A stretch of DNA of 64,000 nucleotides from the NCBI RefSeq assembly GCF_050436995.1, contig NC_134756.1:1736001-1800000 (forward strand), written 5' to 3'. Of the stretch, positions 25,855-36,118 are shown piece after piece. This stretch comes from Anticarsia gemmatalis. Taxonomy: Eukaryota > Arthropoda > Insecta > Lepidoptera > Erebidae. Positions within the stretch are counted from its first letter, which is position 1, and each line of letters starts with the position of its first letter. The position numbers were made by a program, and so were the translations under genes. A model generated the notes under the pieces. The model saw nothing but the letters and a program-made list of their open reading frames with translations, searched no databases and was not told where the DNA came from.

Positions 25855-26454
25855 TGGTGTTATGAGTTGTGATTATGTTTCGTAAAGTGCTGTTTTGTGA
25901 TTTCTTCGCGGCGTCGCCTAATTTGGATGAAAGGTTAAATTTTCTTAATTATTTAATTAATGTTTATTCAATGATCTGTTCTGTTGTTCTAGTCTTTTTG
26001 AATGCAGGTTTTTTTTAAAAGTAGCACTGTTAAATTGATTAATGATGCCATGTGACTTCACAATTGACCATTGTGAAAGTAAACAAAAAACATAACAACA
26101 AGTAATGTTATATCAAATTACACTCCACATGCATTCTTTCATACCCTTTATAAATTACTTCTAGGAAAAATTACCAATTTTTGTGAAAAAAATTATTATA
26201 TAGTTATTACCTATTTAAAAAGTATTCAAAACACAGAGGTAAAATTGAGGAAATTGACGCCAAAAATGGTTAAATTAGCAAAAAAATAATACTTAATTCA
26301 ATCAAAATGCTATAAAACTTAGCGTAACGTGAAAAATAAATAAAAAATAAACTTCCGCTTTTAGATTAGTATCTTCAACGTTACTAAGTTTTCGTCTAAA
26401 AAATAGAAAGCCAGTATCAAATAGCAGATTGTGTGGCTTCTCTAACTGCTATCC

Positions 26455-27787
26455 AATGAGTCACACCAGCACATCAAAATATGACTATTAAACATACTGC
26501 ATTAAATTTGTGTACTTATGCTGATAATAATAGTTTTTGTTTTATCAAAATCGGGTCAAAATTACCGAAGTTACAGCGTTATAAAGTTTCACTGCATTTT
26601 TAAATTTGCGTTGCTTCGCGCGCTATGCGCTGACGTCACGTCGCTACAGACACGCTAGTTCGACTGCGGGTGATGCGGAGTTTTGACTTGAAAAGTGATT
26701 TACATTTAATATTTAAAGAGTCTGTGTATGTGTATGTGTTATAAATTTAATCATCGTGTTTTTTGTAAAATAAGCCTCCACTAAGATATCCTCGATCTCG
26801 ATCGCCACGCACACAATCATCAACTAGACCCAGGTAAAGAAAGTTGAACTTGTATACTACTAATAATATTATTGTGTGTAGTTAACAATAAAATTGAAAG
26901 TTTGTTACAACTGGCATTACAAATAATGAGTGTTACGTACCTACCAAGTGTAAATTTGGAAAACATAGTTTTAATATAATATTATAAAAAAAAAAATTGT
27001 CACCCTGCCTCTGATTTTAGTCAGGTTGATGGCTATCATATGAACGCATGAATCTACTCTGTAGGATGTCTCATATGATTGGGTGTGTAATGAGAACTTT
27101 TAATTAAACAATTTAATTTTGATATTATTAGATTTAATAAACATGAGTTCTTTTTTTAAAACAAAAAACCAACGCCAACTCAACCGCCGCGCTCGGCTCC
27201 CCGCCGCCTGTGAGGTCATTGAACTGCTCATTAAATAGTACCTATCCACTGTTTAGTAGAAGTTCATTGCTAGCTAGGTATGAACATGATATGGCATCTT
27301 GATCTTGAGGAAGTGTTCAAAAGGCAATAAACTTCTATTTAACATTTGCGCTTGACAGTATCTGAACCGGGCTTTAAGTTTTAGATTAGGTGTCTCTTGC
27401 AAAAATATAAAACAGTTTAGGTACATAGTACAGAAAAAAACATTTTTTGGGGTGTTTTTTCACTGGACTTAGTACACATAGGAACAATACAATATTTTCT
27501 AACCATTTTGTTTGTCCACTATAAGCAAAACAAATTATTTAAAGCGAAACCGCGAGAGACAACGAGCCTATGTAGGTATCGGCAAGTACTAACGAAATAG
27601 CAGTGTCGTGAGATGACGTCACACGTCCGTGCGGCCGCTTCGCCGGAGTTTGGCGCGAAGGCCATACTTTGACGTTTAATATCTCGGTCATTTTTGAAGA
27701 TACGAAAAAAATAAAAACAGATTTTTTATCCTTGAAGTACCTAGTTTTTAAATATGCTCATAACAAAAATCATTGGTGTGACTCATT
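26455..27787. repeat. Inverted arms with TGACGTCA boxes, possible DNA element
   Basis: AATGAGTCACACCA (26455-26468) and its exact complement TGGTGTGACTCATT (27774-27787) face each other 1.3 kb apart. Each is followed inward by a weakly matching stretch (CAAAATTACCGAAG versus CAAAAATGACCGAG, the latter read on minus) and then by TGACGTCA 163 and 153 bp in (26631-26638, 27614-27621). A donor-like CCCAG|gtaaag at 26831 could mark a noncoding exon but is unsupported. Confidence 0.4.
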
Positions 27788-27931
27788 ATACCTGCTAATC
27801 TAATTGCCATAATTATAGGCACGTTTCAAGTTATGGATAACTGATAGTTAACCTATATGGTAGGTAAAGTGTCGGCAACATATAAAAAGAGTTGTCAAAA
27901 TTGTACCTGATATGGTTCTTTTCTATTCTAT

Positions 27932-28110
27932 CGTATGGTTAGTGATCAACCTAGTGTCAAAGTTGTTCAAGCCGCCCGAAAAGGCTTTTGACATGGCTTG
28001 ACAACCGTTGTCATAGTAGACAACAACCGGGACCGACTTTTAACGTACCCTCCGAAGCACGGAGACACTCAGTTCAAATTAAACTATGCGGTCACCCATC
28101 TACGGAATTA
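27932..28110 (-). mobile_element. 5S-like SINE, second subfamily, 5'-truncated copy
   Basis: Nearly the same sequence as 14020-14190 (minus strand): CCATACGAT end, GGCTTGAACAACTTTGAC, CTCCGTGCTTCGGAGGG and GATGGGTGACCGC. It stops near the C-box. Confidence 0.65.
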
Positions 28111-30235
28111 CTTAGTTGAGTTGTGGCTATTATTGCACATTTGTATGTTTGTAAAAGCTGCGGCACGTTAATATTATAGTATTGAAAACCAAGGTAATTC
28201 CAGGGCATTATAGGCTGTCTATAAGAATAATAAATGAAATAAATGCTTTCAAAGGATATCGTGAACGCCTGAAATTGCAGTTCAGTAGCCAATAGCAGTA
28301 TTGAAAACCGGCTTTTTATCATACATTGCATAAATTATATTGAAATTATACTGGAAGTTAATTTTATATTGCTAAGCTTCCTTATGTACCTGATTATGTG
28401 GGAAAACTTTACTATTGTTTTAATATGTATATTATTAATAATATACTATATTGAGTATATAAATACCAGGTACTACCTTATGCCTTCTTTTGTGTGTTTT
28501 AGGAAGTAATTTTAAAGGAATGGAAATAATTTTGTAAATTATTTCGATAACAGAATGTTTGAATGAATTGCAAAATAAGGAAAATTTACATTCCTGGATG
28601 ACAATTCTTTACTAAAGGTATGATATGAACACAAGTTACTTCCTAATCTAGCTATAGATCAACAAAATCTTAACTTTTAGGAGATTTAATTTAAATGCCA
28701 GAAACTACATATGTAGTTTATTTCTATTTAAAATTATCTTATTTGATGAAAAGGTGTTTGAATTAACTATCCCATAAAGTACGATTGGCGCGTTATATTC
28801 AGCCATCTTAACAAATTTTGGATATAGAACTACAATTTCAAAGTGTTCCCCATACACTCTAATCAGCCAGCTACTTAAAGAAAAACATCGTAACAAAAAG
28901 AACAATAAACTAATAATATTTTTAATCGCATGAACATTTAATTTTCGAAGGCTAAACAGGTGCTATTACACCGATCAGCTGATAACGTTAGAGCGAGAGA
29001 GCACGAGGCTTGTATAACGTTGTCTCCGTCGCACTTAGTGTGTATCATCAGTCGTTTCCTGCAGTCGATGTGCTGTCATTTGCTAATGATATGGTTTTTC
29101 AAAGGCGTCTGTGGATCGTAGTTTTGTTTGAAATATGCATTTTGTTAGCTAGGCAGTTTGTTTAAGTGTACAATATTTTGTTGTATTCCGGATTTGGTTT
29201 AAGATATTAACATTTAAAATTGATTTCAAAATCGAAAAAATATTTTATGTTAAACAATGAGAATATGGCGTATTTTTTTTCAAATTGTAAAATTAAAAAG
29301 CGTAGTTTTTCTATATTTTGTTTGTGTGTTATAAATTACTGATGATTTTAACACCTATTTTAGAAATTCTTCAAAATTCCAGTCCACAAAGCCTTTGCAA
29401 ACGTAGTCTTATTTCTAAAAATTTGCCCAGCAGTGGGGTAGTTATTCGTTTATTTTATCATTTAAATTGATATTCAATTATTCAACTTTGCCATTTATCA
29501 TAAAAATGAAAAAATATCTGCAAGATAAAATGAGACTGTAAATACCTCCAGTTTGCTTGTAACGTGAAATTAGTCAGCGTTTTACGACATCAATTATACG
29601 AGCGTTAAAAGAACCAACTAATTGGACACTTGTTATGTTTCCTTTATCGTTTGCAGTTCTTCTTCTTTGAAAAGAAATGTTTTTTAAATAAATTGTAGTG
29701 AAATTAGATAAGTTCACTTTAGATAAATTACAGTATTCGGTGTGGAATTAGATTTTTTTTTCATTTTTTAAAGAAGGCAGGCAGTATAATAAAAAAGGCC
29801 CTGTACCTATTCCAAAATAATAACTTATTGTTTACTTCTAAACCAATATAAGGATTTCTGGTTACAATCATTTTACCGATATATACACAGATTTATCTTG
29901 TTTGACAGTTATAAAAATATAAAAAAATTGTCGAAAAAAACTACAGTTGGACTGAATGAAAAAAGACCCTATTTTTGTACCTTTACTATCCAAACATTTA
30001 CTCAAAACGTTATACTGCAATTATAGCAACTACTTCTTGTAGAAATATAACTTATTTTTTAAGAGACTTAAGTTTACTTTCATTAACGCAGTACAAGAGA
30101 CGTTCACACGTCGTTCACGCTTTTCTATTTTACAGGGTCAGTAGAGCTCAGCGGATGACAAGTACCGGATCTATCATAACTGACGTATTTATTATGTGGA
30201 ACACTTTTTATATTATATTTCTTTTTAACTTTTAC
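28111..30235. other. AT-rich non-coding DNA
   Basis: No exon recognised. Around 28960-29110 a CG-richer stretch with TATAAC and an arthropod-type CAGT initiator could be a promoter, but there is no supporting exon. Confidence 0.35.
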
Positions 30236-30316
30236 CCAACCCGCACTGGGCCAGCGTGGTGGACTCAAGGCCCAACCCCTTGCTAAGCAGTGGGGGAGTT
30301 ACGGGTTATAAAAAAA
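30236..30316 (+). mobile_element. tRNA-SINE tail fragment
   Basis: CCAACCCGCACTGGGCCAGC, GGTGGACTCAAGGCC and AAGCAGTGGGGG match the tail of the SINE at 6870-7190. The head is missing. Confidence 0.75.
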
Positions 30317-30774
30317 CTTAACTTTTTGACTGCATATAGCTAAATACCTAGTTTGTGATATGTTGTATATCCGTACAATCTATATATATAAAAGAAAGTC
30401 GTGTTAGTTACACCACTTATAACTCAAGAACGGCAGAACAGATTTGGCTGAAAATTGGTAGGGAGGTAGCTTAGAGCCAGGAGATGGACATAGGCTACTT
30501 TTTACCCCGGGAAAATGACGCATTTCCCGAGAAAAATCAGGTGGCGAACGAAGTCGCGAATAATCAATTTTATAATGACATTGAATTAACAAAATTCCGT
30601 TGTCATGGCAACTGTTTTAATGGTGGATATGCCATAACGCGACTTCGTTATCTATATATATAAAATGAATTGCTGTTCGTTAGTCTCGCTAAAACTCAGT
30701 CACAAAATACATAGTACATAAAAAACGAAAAAAAAAAAAAATATCTAGATATTTTTAAAATAGAACAACATGTC

Positions 30775-30830
30775 AAATCTAATCTGTATTTAATAAAAAT
30801 GCATTTATAGAATAAAGCATGAAGTTTTAA
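30775..30830. repeat. Left arm of inverted repeat flanking the Helitron helicase
   Basis: The sequence around TCTGTATTTAATAAAAA and AATAAAGCATGAAGTTTTA pairs with 32526-32581 in inverted orientation with only a handful of mismatches over about 56 bp. Confidence 0.8.
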
Positions 30831-31002
30831 GAATTATTACAATATTATATCTATCTTTGTGGCTACGTGCGCTAGAACTTTCTTTACTTTGGTGATACTT
30901 TGTGATAGTGACATTCCAAGTAATGTGCTCTTTTTTGTGATAGTGACACTTTATTGCTAAATGAGCAGGAAATTTTCTCAATTTGATTAATTACAATTTA
31001 CG

Positions 31003-31347
31003 ATGCCGAGGAGAAGACGACCTGACTTAGGTCGTCCATTTGCGATCCATGAAAGACAACCTACAGTAGTCCATTTGGCAGTCCATTTAGAAAATGGTCA
31101 ACGAGTTTATTTTAATGAATCTAACGCGGCAGACAGAGCGGCACATCCACCGTCGACAACATTAACAAGTTTCTTCACAGTCTGTCAAACTGATGATTTT
31201 GCTCGCACTTTGCTGTATGTTGACATGCCACGCTATTACACATGGAACGCATCATCGAAATCGTTTCAGCGTCGAAAACAAGGAACACCAGTTGAAGGAC
31301 ATCCAAATGTATTTGCTTCAGATGCTCTCACACATCACCAAAAATAG
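31003..31347 (+). pseudogene. Helitron helicase N-terminal/middle fragment
   Basis: A 114-codon ORF. It opens with MPRRRRPDLGRP, the usual start of insect and vertebrate Helitron proteins, then jumps directly to a middle segment (VHLAVHLENGQRVYF, TTLTSFF, DFARTLLY, YYTWN, QRRKQGTPV) that in intact proteins lies hundreds of residues downstream, after the Rep domain. It therefore already contains one large internal deletion. Around FASDAL a second deletion shifts the frame and the ORF ends soon after. The rest of the protein continues in another frame from about 31325. Confidence 0.8.
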
Positions 31348-32407
31348 CGCAATGGCCAAGATCCTACACGTATGCAAATTTATTGTATGGGATGAATGCA
31401 CAATGGCCCATAAGAGGTCACTCGAGGCACTGGACAGAACGTTGAAAGATCTTCGTGACAACCAAAATATTTTCGGTGGGGCCATGATACTGTTGTCAGG
31501 TGATTTTCGATCAACTGTTGCTGATGAACTAAATGCATACCTAAAATCATCAAATTTGTGGCAGTACGTAAAGACACTCCACTTAACAACTAACATGCGA
31601 GTATTTTTGCAACAAGATGAAACTGCAAATGTGTTTGCGAAGCAGTTCTTAGACATTGGAAATAATAAAGTTGCAGTGGACACCTCGACCAGATTAATCA
31701 CATTACCTACAGATTTCTGTCACATCACAGACTCAAAAGTGGAGCTTATTCAGCGAGTTTTCCCAGATATAGCGCAAAAGTTCAATAACCATAATTGGCT
31801 GGGTGAACGAGCAATATCAGCAGCGAAAAATAATGATGTCGAGGATCTTAATGCAACCATTCAGAATTTTCTTCCAGGACAGTTGGATTCCTTCAAATCA
31901 GTCGACACCGTAATGAACCAGGATGACGTAATCAACTATCCCACTGAGTTCTTAAATTCACTAGAATTGCCTGGATTACCACCTCACAATTTGCAGTTAA
32001 AAGTAGGATCAGTTGTCATCATGCTGCGTAACAATAATCAACCTCGACTATGCAATAGAACAAGACTGGCTTTGAAAAGACTGATGAATAACGTCATTGA
32101 GGCGACAATCATAAAAGGAAAATACAAAGGAGAGGATGTCTTGATCCCGCGGATACCGATGATTCCAACGGACTTACCATTCGATTTTAAACGCTTACAA
32201 TTTCCAGTACGTCTGGCCTTTGCGATGACCATAAATAAATCGCAAGGACAGTCGTTAGAAGTTTGTGGAATCAACTTGGAGTTTCCCTGTTTCGCGCATG
32301 GACAATTATACGTCGCGTGTTCGCGCGTCGGAAAACCGTCTTCTTTGTTTATTTACGCACCACAAAACAAAACAAAAAATATAGTTTTTGAGAAAGCTTT
32401 AAATTAG
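31325..32407 (+). pseudogene. Helitron PIF1-like helicase C-terminal part
   Basis: The open frame is entered at 31193, but family-like sequence begins near 31325. Clear motifs: FIVWDECTMAHKRSLEALDR (Walker B, DEC), ILLSGDFR, TTNMRV, WLGERAI, NYPTEFLNSL, NLQLKVGS, MLRNNNQPRLCN, EDVLIPRIP, AMTINKSQGQSLE and GQLYVACSRV, in the usual order of Helitron helicases (superfamily 1, PIF1-like). Walker A (GxGKT) is missing. GDFR is followed directly by STVADE, so the normal QTLPVI-type segment is also lost. The frame is open to a stop at 32405-32407, so decay is mainly by deletion rather than point mutation. Confidence 0.88.
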
Positions 32408-32525
32408 TAAACAGACTGTATTTTAACAGTGTGTCTGTTAATATCAAATTTAAACCTTATAAATAGCCAGTATTTCAGGAAAGCTCTGTTTTCTAAGTAA
32501 GCAACATGATGATTTAAAAATAATA

Positions 32526-32581
32526 ATAAAACTTCATGCTTTATTCAATAAATACTTTTTTATTAAATACAGATTCGATTT
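32526..32581. repeat. Right arm of inverted repeat flanking the Helitron helicase
   Basis: Reverse complement partner of 30775-30830, placed about 120 bp after the helicase stop codon and well inside the Helitron ends. Confidence 0.8.
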
Positions 32582-33247
32582 GTTTGTTTTAAAATCATTT
32601 TATACAAAAGATTAGGTCTTTTATTTATCGATGAGGCAGTAGGTACGAAGTCTGCCGGGTCAGCTATAGAAGAAAGCGTGAGCGGAGCTGCGCGGGTCAG
32701 CTAGTAGCTACGATATAAGTTAAAACGAAATTAGTATTTTAGAAAAAATTAACATTGTATCTATGCCAGAAAGTGTACGAGCAACTTTTATTATAAAAAG
32801 ACGTAACTTGAAATACCTACACTCGTGTTTGCTACCCTAATATTTTGAATAAAAAGAACAATTTGTTGGCACATTCAAGATCCATCAAAGCATTTTATAG
32901 ATTTTTTATATGTTATTGCGTTTTCACTTGTGTATTATTTTATCACTTTCATCTTTAACCTTTTCTTCAAATTTTCCTCAAAAACAACAGTTTTGTTCCA
33001 CACTCATCAAACGTTTATAAATCACTTAAAAGCCAGTGAAAGCAAGCATGCGGGTGATTAAACCAGCCACCGGATCATGTAATACCATGGTGATGGTGAA
33101 ATACAAGGGACCTTTGTATTTCTAACTGTTTTCGAATATAGGCTAATGGTTGAAATGGTTTTTGAGTTTGTTTTGATGGTTATAAATCGTGATTCTAAGT
33201 TATTAGGTTAGCTGTATTTTTTAATTTAGTTAGATTATTTTAATCTG

Positions 33248-33408
33248 TACCACGGTTCTCTATGATTGGAAAATCGAGTATCGAGAGTTTGACATTTAGA
33301 ATGTACTGCCAAAATACCTACGGAGCCCGGTAGTGGCGCTGATCAGATTTTTATACCGGTAGCTGACCGGTTGTCGATACTCGATAGTAGTAGAGAATCG
33401 GGCTACTG
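33248..33408 (-). mobile_element. MITE family 'ATTCTCTACTACTATCGA', copy 1
   Basis: On + it ends TCGATAGTAGTAGAGAATCG. Internal GAGAGTTTGACATTTAGAAT and TACTGCCAAAATA recur in the other copies. The ends are partly palindromic. Confidence 0.62.
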
Positions 33409-33984
33409 GTGTCAGACTTCATCGTACACGCACGTAAATTGCTTGGGGATAAGTAATGAAGATTGAGAGTAGAAGAAAAATATGCTTTAATTTGATGATT
33501 AAAATCGTATGACGTAAGAAAAAATAATCACTGTAGCGTATATTTCAGCGATCAGTTCATTATTTGATATTAAATTGAAACAGTCATAACTATTTGTATG
33601 ATTATTTTTAAATCTACGAACATGACTCTCGACAACTTTGCCATAAAACGAAAAAACCCATCGATTCTACCATACCTCAATTATGAAACAAAACTAAACA
33701 ATTTAAAATCGTTAATAACAGTTGTTAATGAAATCTATTACAACCAGGATGTAACAAATGTAACAAAAAGCATAACAAAAAGAGACCGGCCTCTGCGAGA
33801 CAATGTAATGTTACAATAGAGGTGCTCCCAATATTTTACAATCATTTTTGGACAATGGAAAAAGAGTAAACATGAAAACCTGAATGAAACACGTTTTTAA
33901 TAAAAACTACAATATTCTGGCTATATTTTAAGAGTATTCTTATTCAATTTAAGCGTAATTTCTGTAGAAAACAGCTAAATAACA

Positions 33985-34275
33985 ATAGCGGCACGGATCG
34001 ATCTCTGAGGTTAAGCTGCGCTTGCCGATTTAGTTCTGTGGATGGGTGACCATATTATACATACCGAGTTCCTCCGTGTTTTGGAAGGGAAATTAAATTG
34101 TGGGTTCCTGCTGCCATTTTTAAACACCTTTGACAGTCGTAATCAGAAGCTTGAAAGTCTAACAGTCTTACCGATGGGTATCGTTTTATAACCCAGGTAA
34201 CTGGGTTGTGGAGGTCTGATAGAAAGTCGCTCTGTATAACATACTCAGTATCCAGAAGAAGGGCTAGGATGATTG
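33985..34275 (+). mobile_element. 5S rRNA-headed SINE, copy 2
   Basis: Same family as 3189-3535: CTGAGGTTAAGCTGCGC, GGATGGGTGACC, CCTCCGTGTTTTGGAAGG and TTGTGGAGGTCTGATAG, in the same order. It diverges at many positions, so the two are independent old copies. The tail ends in GGCTAGGATGATTGATTG. Confidence 0.62.
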
Positions 34276-35162
34276 ATTGACAGTTCTATATTGTTGACTA
34301 GTCCAAAATATTCTTAAAAACCTAGTTTGACGACTATATCTTCATTCAAAATAACACGAAAACGAATGAATGATATTTTTTGTGAATGAAATAAAACTAT
34401 AAATATCTCGACTTTACGTTGAGGTCAAATTGCTCATATTAAGGGTTATTATTATTATTTCATTTAGTTTTGTTAGAGTGTTTTTAGTTGAAGTTGAACG
34501 TCTCAAACATTAATTTAGTTAACTCGTAGAAAATCACGCCGTACTCCCATGAACGCAACTTGCAAGTTTATTTTGTTTTGTGTCATACACTTCTCCCCAC
34601 ACCTTTCGTTATAAAAAGCGTGATGATATGAAGTATGAATTACATTATTACTTAACAAATAAGATGCTGCTTCTATTTGAACCTTATTCACCTTCCATAT
34701 TTATGCTTCTTTTCCCCAGTTTGAACAAAATCAAATTTTCCACCATAATAATCAAAATACAAAATACCAATTCAAAAAGGTTTTTCTTCACTATGATTAC
34801 CAATATACCAAAAGCGTTCTAGACTGTGCATCGAATCCTATTTAAGAACAGGTTTCGTAAAAAGACAAAGAATTCTTTCACTGGTTTTAAAAATACAGCA
34901 TTTGTCTAAATATAAAACACACCTGCATAGTTCCAAAATTATTCCGGAGAAAGGGTAGTAATGGAATGTAAATTGCAAGTTTTTCTTACCCCAAGTTAAA
35001 GGGACTGTTACCTTAAGCTGTTTCATTTAAATAATCTGTGGCTTACGTAAAAATTGGTGGTTTATAATAGAAAAGCTGTGATTTTTCTAAAGTGAAATTA
35101 TTAGAAATGATAAATGCCATTTATTTTGTCTATGGAACTGGGTAAAATTAAATCTGTACTAA

Positions 35163-35418
35163 TCTATACTAATATTATAAAGCTGAAGAGTTTGTTTGTT
35201 TGTTTGTTTGTTTGAACGCGCTAATCTCGGGAACTACTGGTCCGATTTGAAAAATTCTTTCAGTGTTAGATAGTCCATTTACCGAGGAAGGCTATAGGCT
35301 ATATATCATCACGCTACGACCAAAAGGAGCAGAGTACCAGGGAATAATGTTACAAAAACGGGGAAAATTTTGACTCATTCTCTTAGGTGACGCAAGCGAA
35401 GTTGCGCGGGTCAGCTAG
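35163..35418 (+). mobile_element. Non-autonomous Helitron, complete copy
   Basis: TCTATACTAATATT start, (GTTT)n tract, conserved GGCTATAGGCTATAT core and a GGGTCAGCTAG end before TT. Closely similar to the copy at 2566-2833. Confidence 0.85.
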
Positions 35419-35977
35419 TTAATTATAATTTAACCAGAGGATTTCATTTATTTTTACTCTGAGCTGTAATTTGGTTAAATTGATTGAGTTGTCCAAACAT
35501 GTTTTAAAACTTGAAAAGAAAAAAAAGAATTAGAAATATACTTTATTTTTTTTTTTACCAAGCGGTCCTATAAATTGCACTATTAGTTTGTAGCTCTCTA
35601 CATAAAAACTTGCTATAATATAAAATATTAGCACCACAAAAGATATGATTATTTTAACCCAAACAACACACATTAGTATAACCACAGATAAGAATCAAAA
35701 TGTAATATAATATAGAGAAGTTTATCTATGGTTGAGAGTAGGCGTAATAACGGCGGGAGGTGAGACTCGCGGACGTGATTCGAATTTCGAATACCATGGC
35801 CGCCTGGAGTTGTATTCGAACATGACGATTGTTTTAAATTGAATTAAATGAAACATAACATTATCTTGGCTATATTTTATTTGATAATAAATTATTTGGT
35901 AGAAGTATTTGACTATTTTAATTAGTATTTTAAGTACTTCTAAATATAGAAATATTATAAAAACCATTTGGCGATTA

Positions 35978-36118
35978 AAAAGAGTGGTCAGGAGTTTGTT
36001 GCCAGCTCTTCTCATTGGCTCTTCCGAACTGGCGGAAAATTCACTCTCTGTATCATTGACAATCAAAAGTGTCAGCATTTGACCTAAATAAATAAATGAT
36101 TAATTGATTTTGATTTTG
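35978..36118 (+). mobile_element. Dispersed retroelement tail, same family as 11131-11280
   Basis: AGAGTGGTCAGGAGTTTGTT, GCCAGCTCTTCTCATTGGC, GTGTCAGCATTTGACC and AAATAAATAAATGATT, then TTTTGATTTTG. A minus-strand ORF over this stretch is a by-product of the repeat. Confidence 0.65.

Larger units (their letters stand above)
30379..32704 (+). mobile_element. Deleted derivative of an autonomous Helitron
   Basis: Starts TCTATATATATAAAAG and ends GCGCGGGTCAGCTAG, both Helitron termini. A second Helitron-type start (TCTATATATATAAAATG) sits at 30651 and a second 3' end-like GGGTCAGCTAT near 32667, suggesting a nested or chained insertion. The body carries Helitron helicase coding remnants. The HUH Rep nuclease domain and the helicase Walker A region are absent, so it cannot transpose on its own. 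Confidence 0.8.

Noticed and set aside
26660..26831. Noncoding first exon of stardust ending at CCCAG|gtaaag
   Set aside because: No evidence beyond one donor-like site, and it sits inside a possible transposon with inverted arms.
31318..31701. Minus-strand 127-codon ORF in the Helitron
   Set aside because: Antisense of the clear helicase frame, which carries the Walker B and C-terminal motifs.
35722..36078. 118-codon minus-strand ORF
   Set aside because: It overlaps a dispersed retroelement tail (35978-36118) oriented the other way and has low-complexity sequence.
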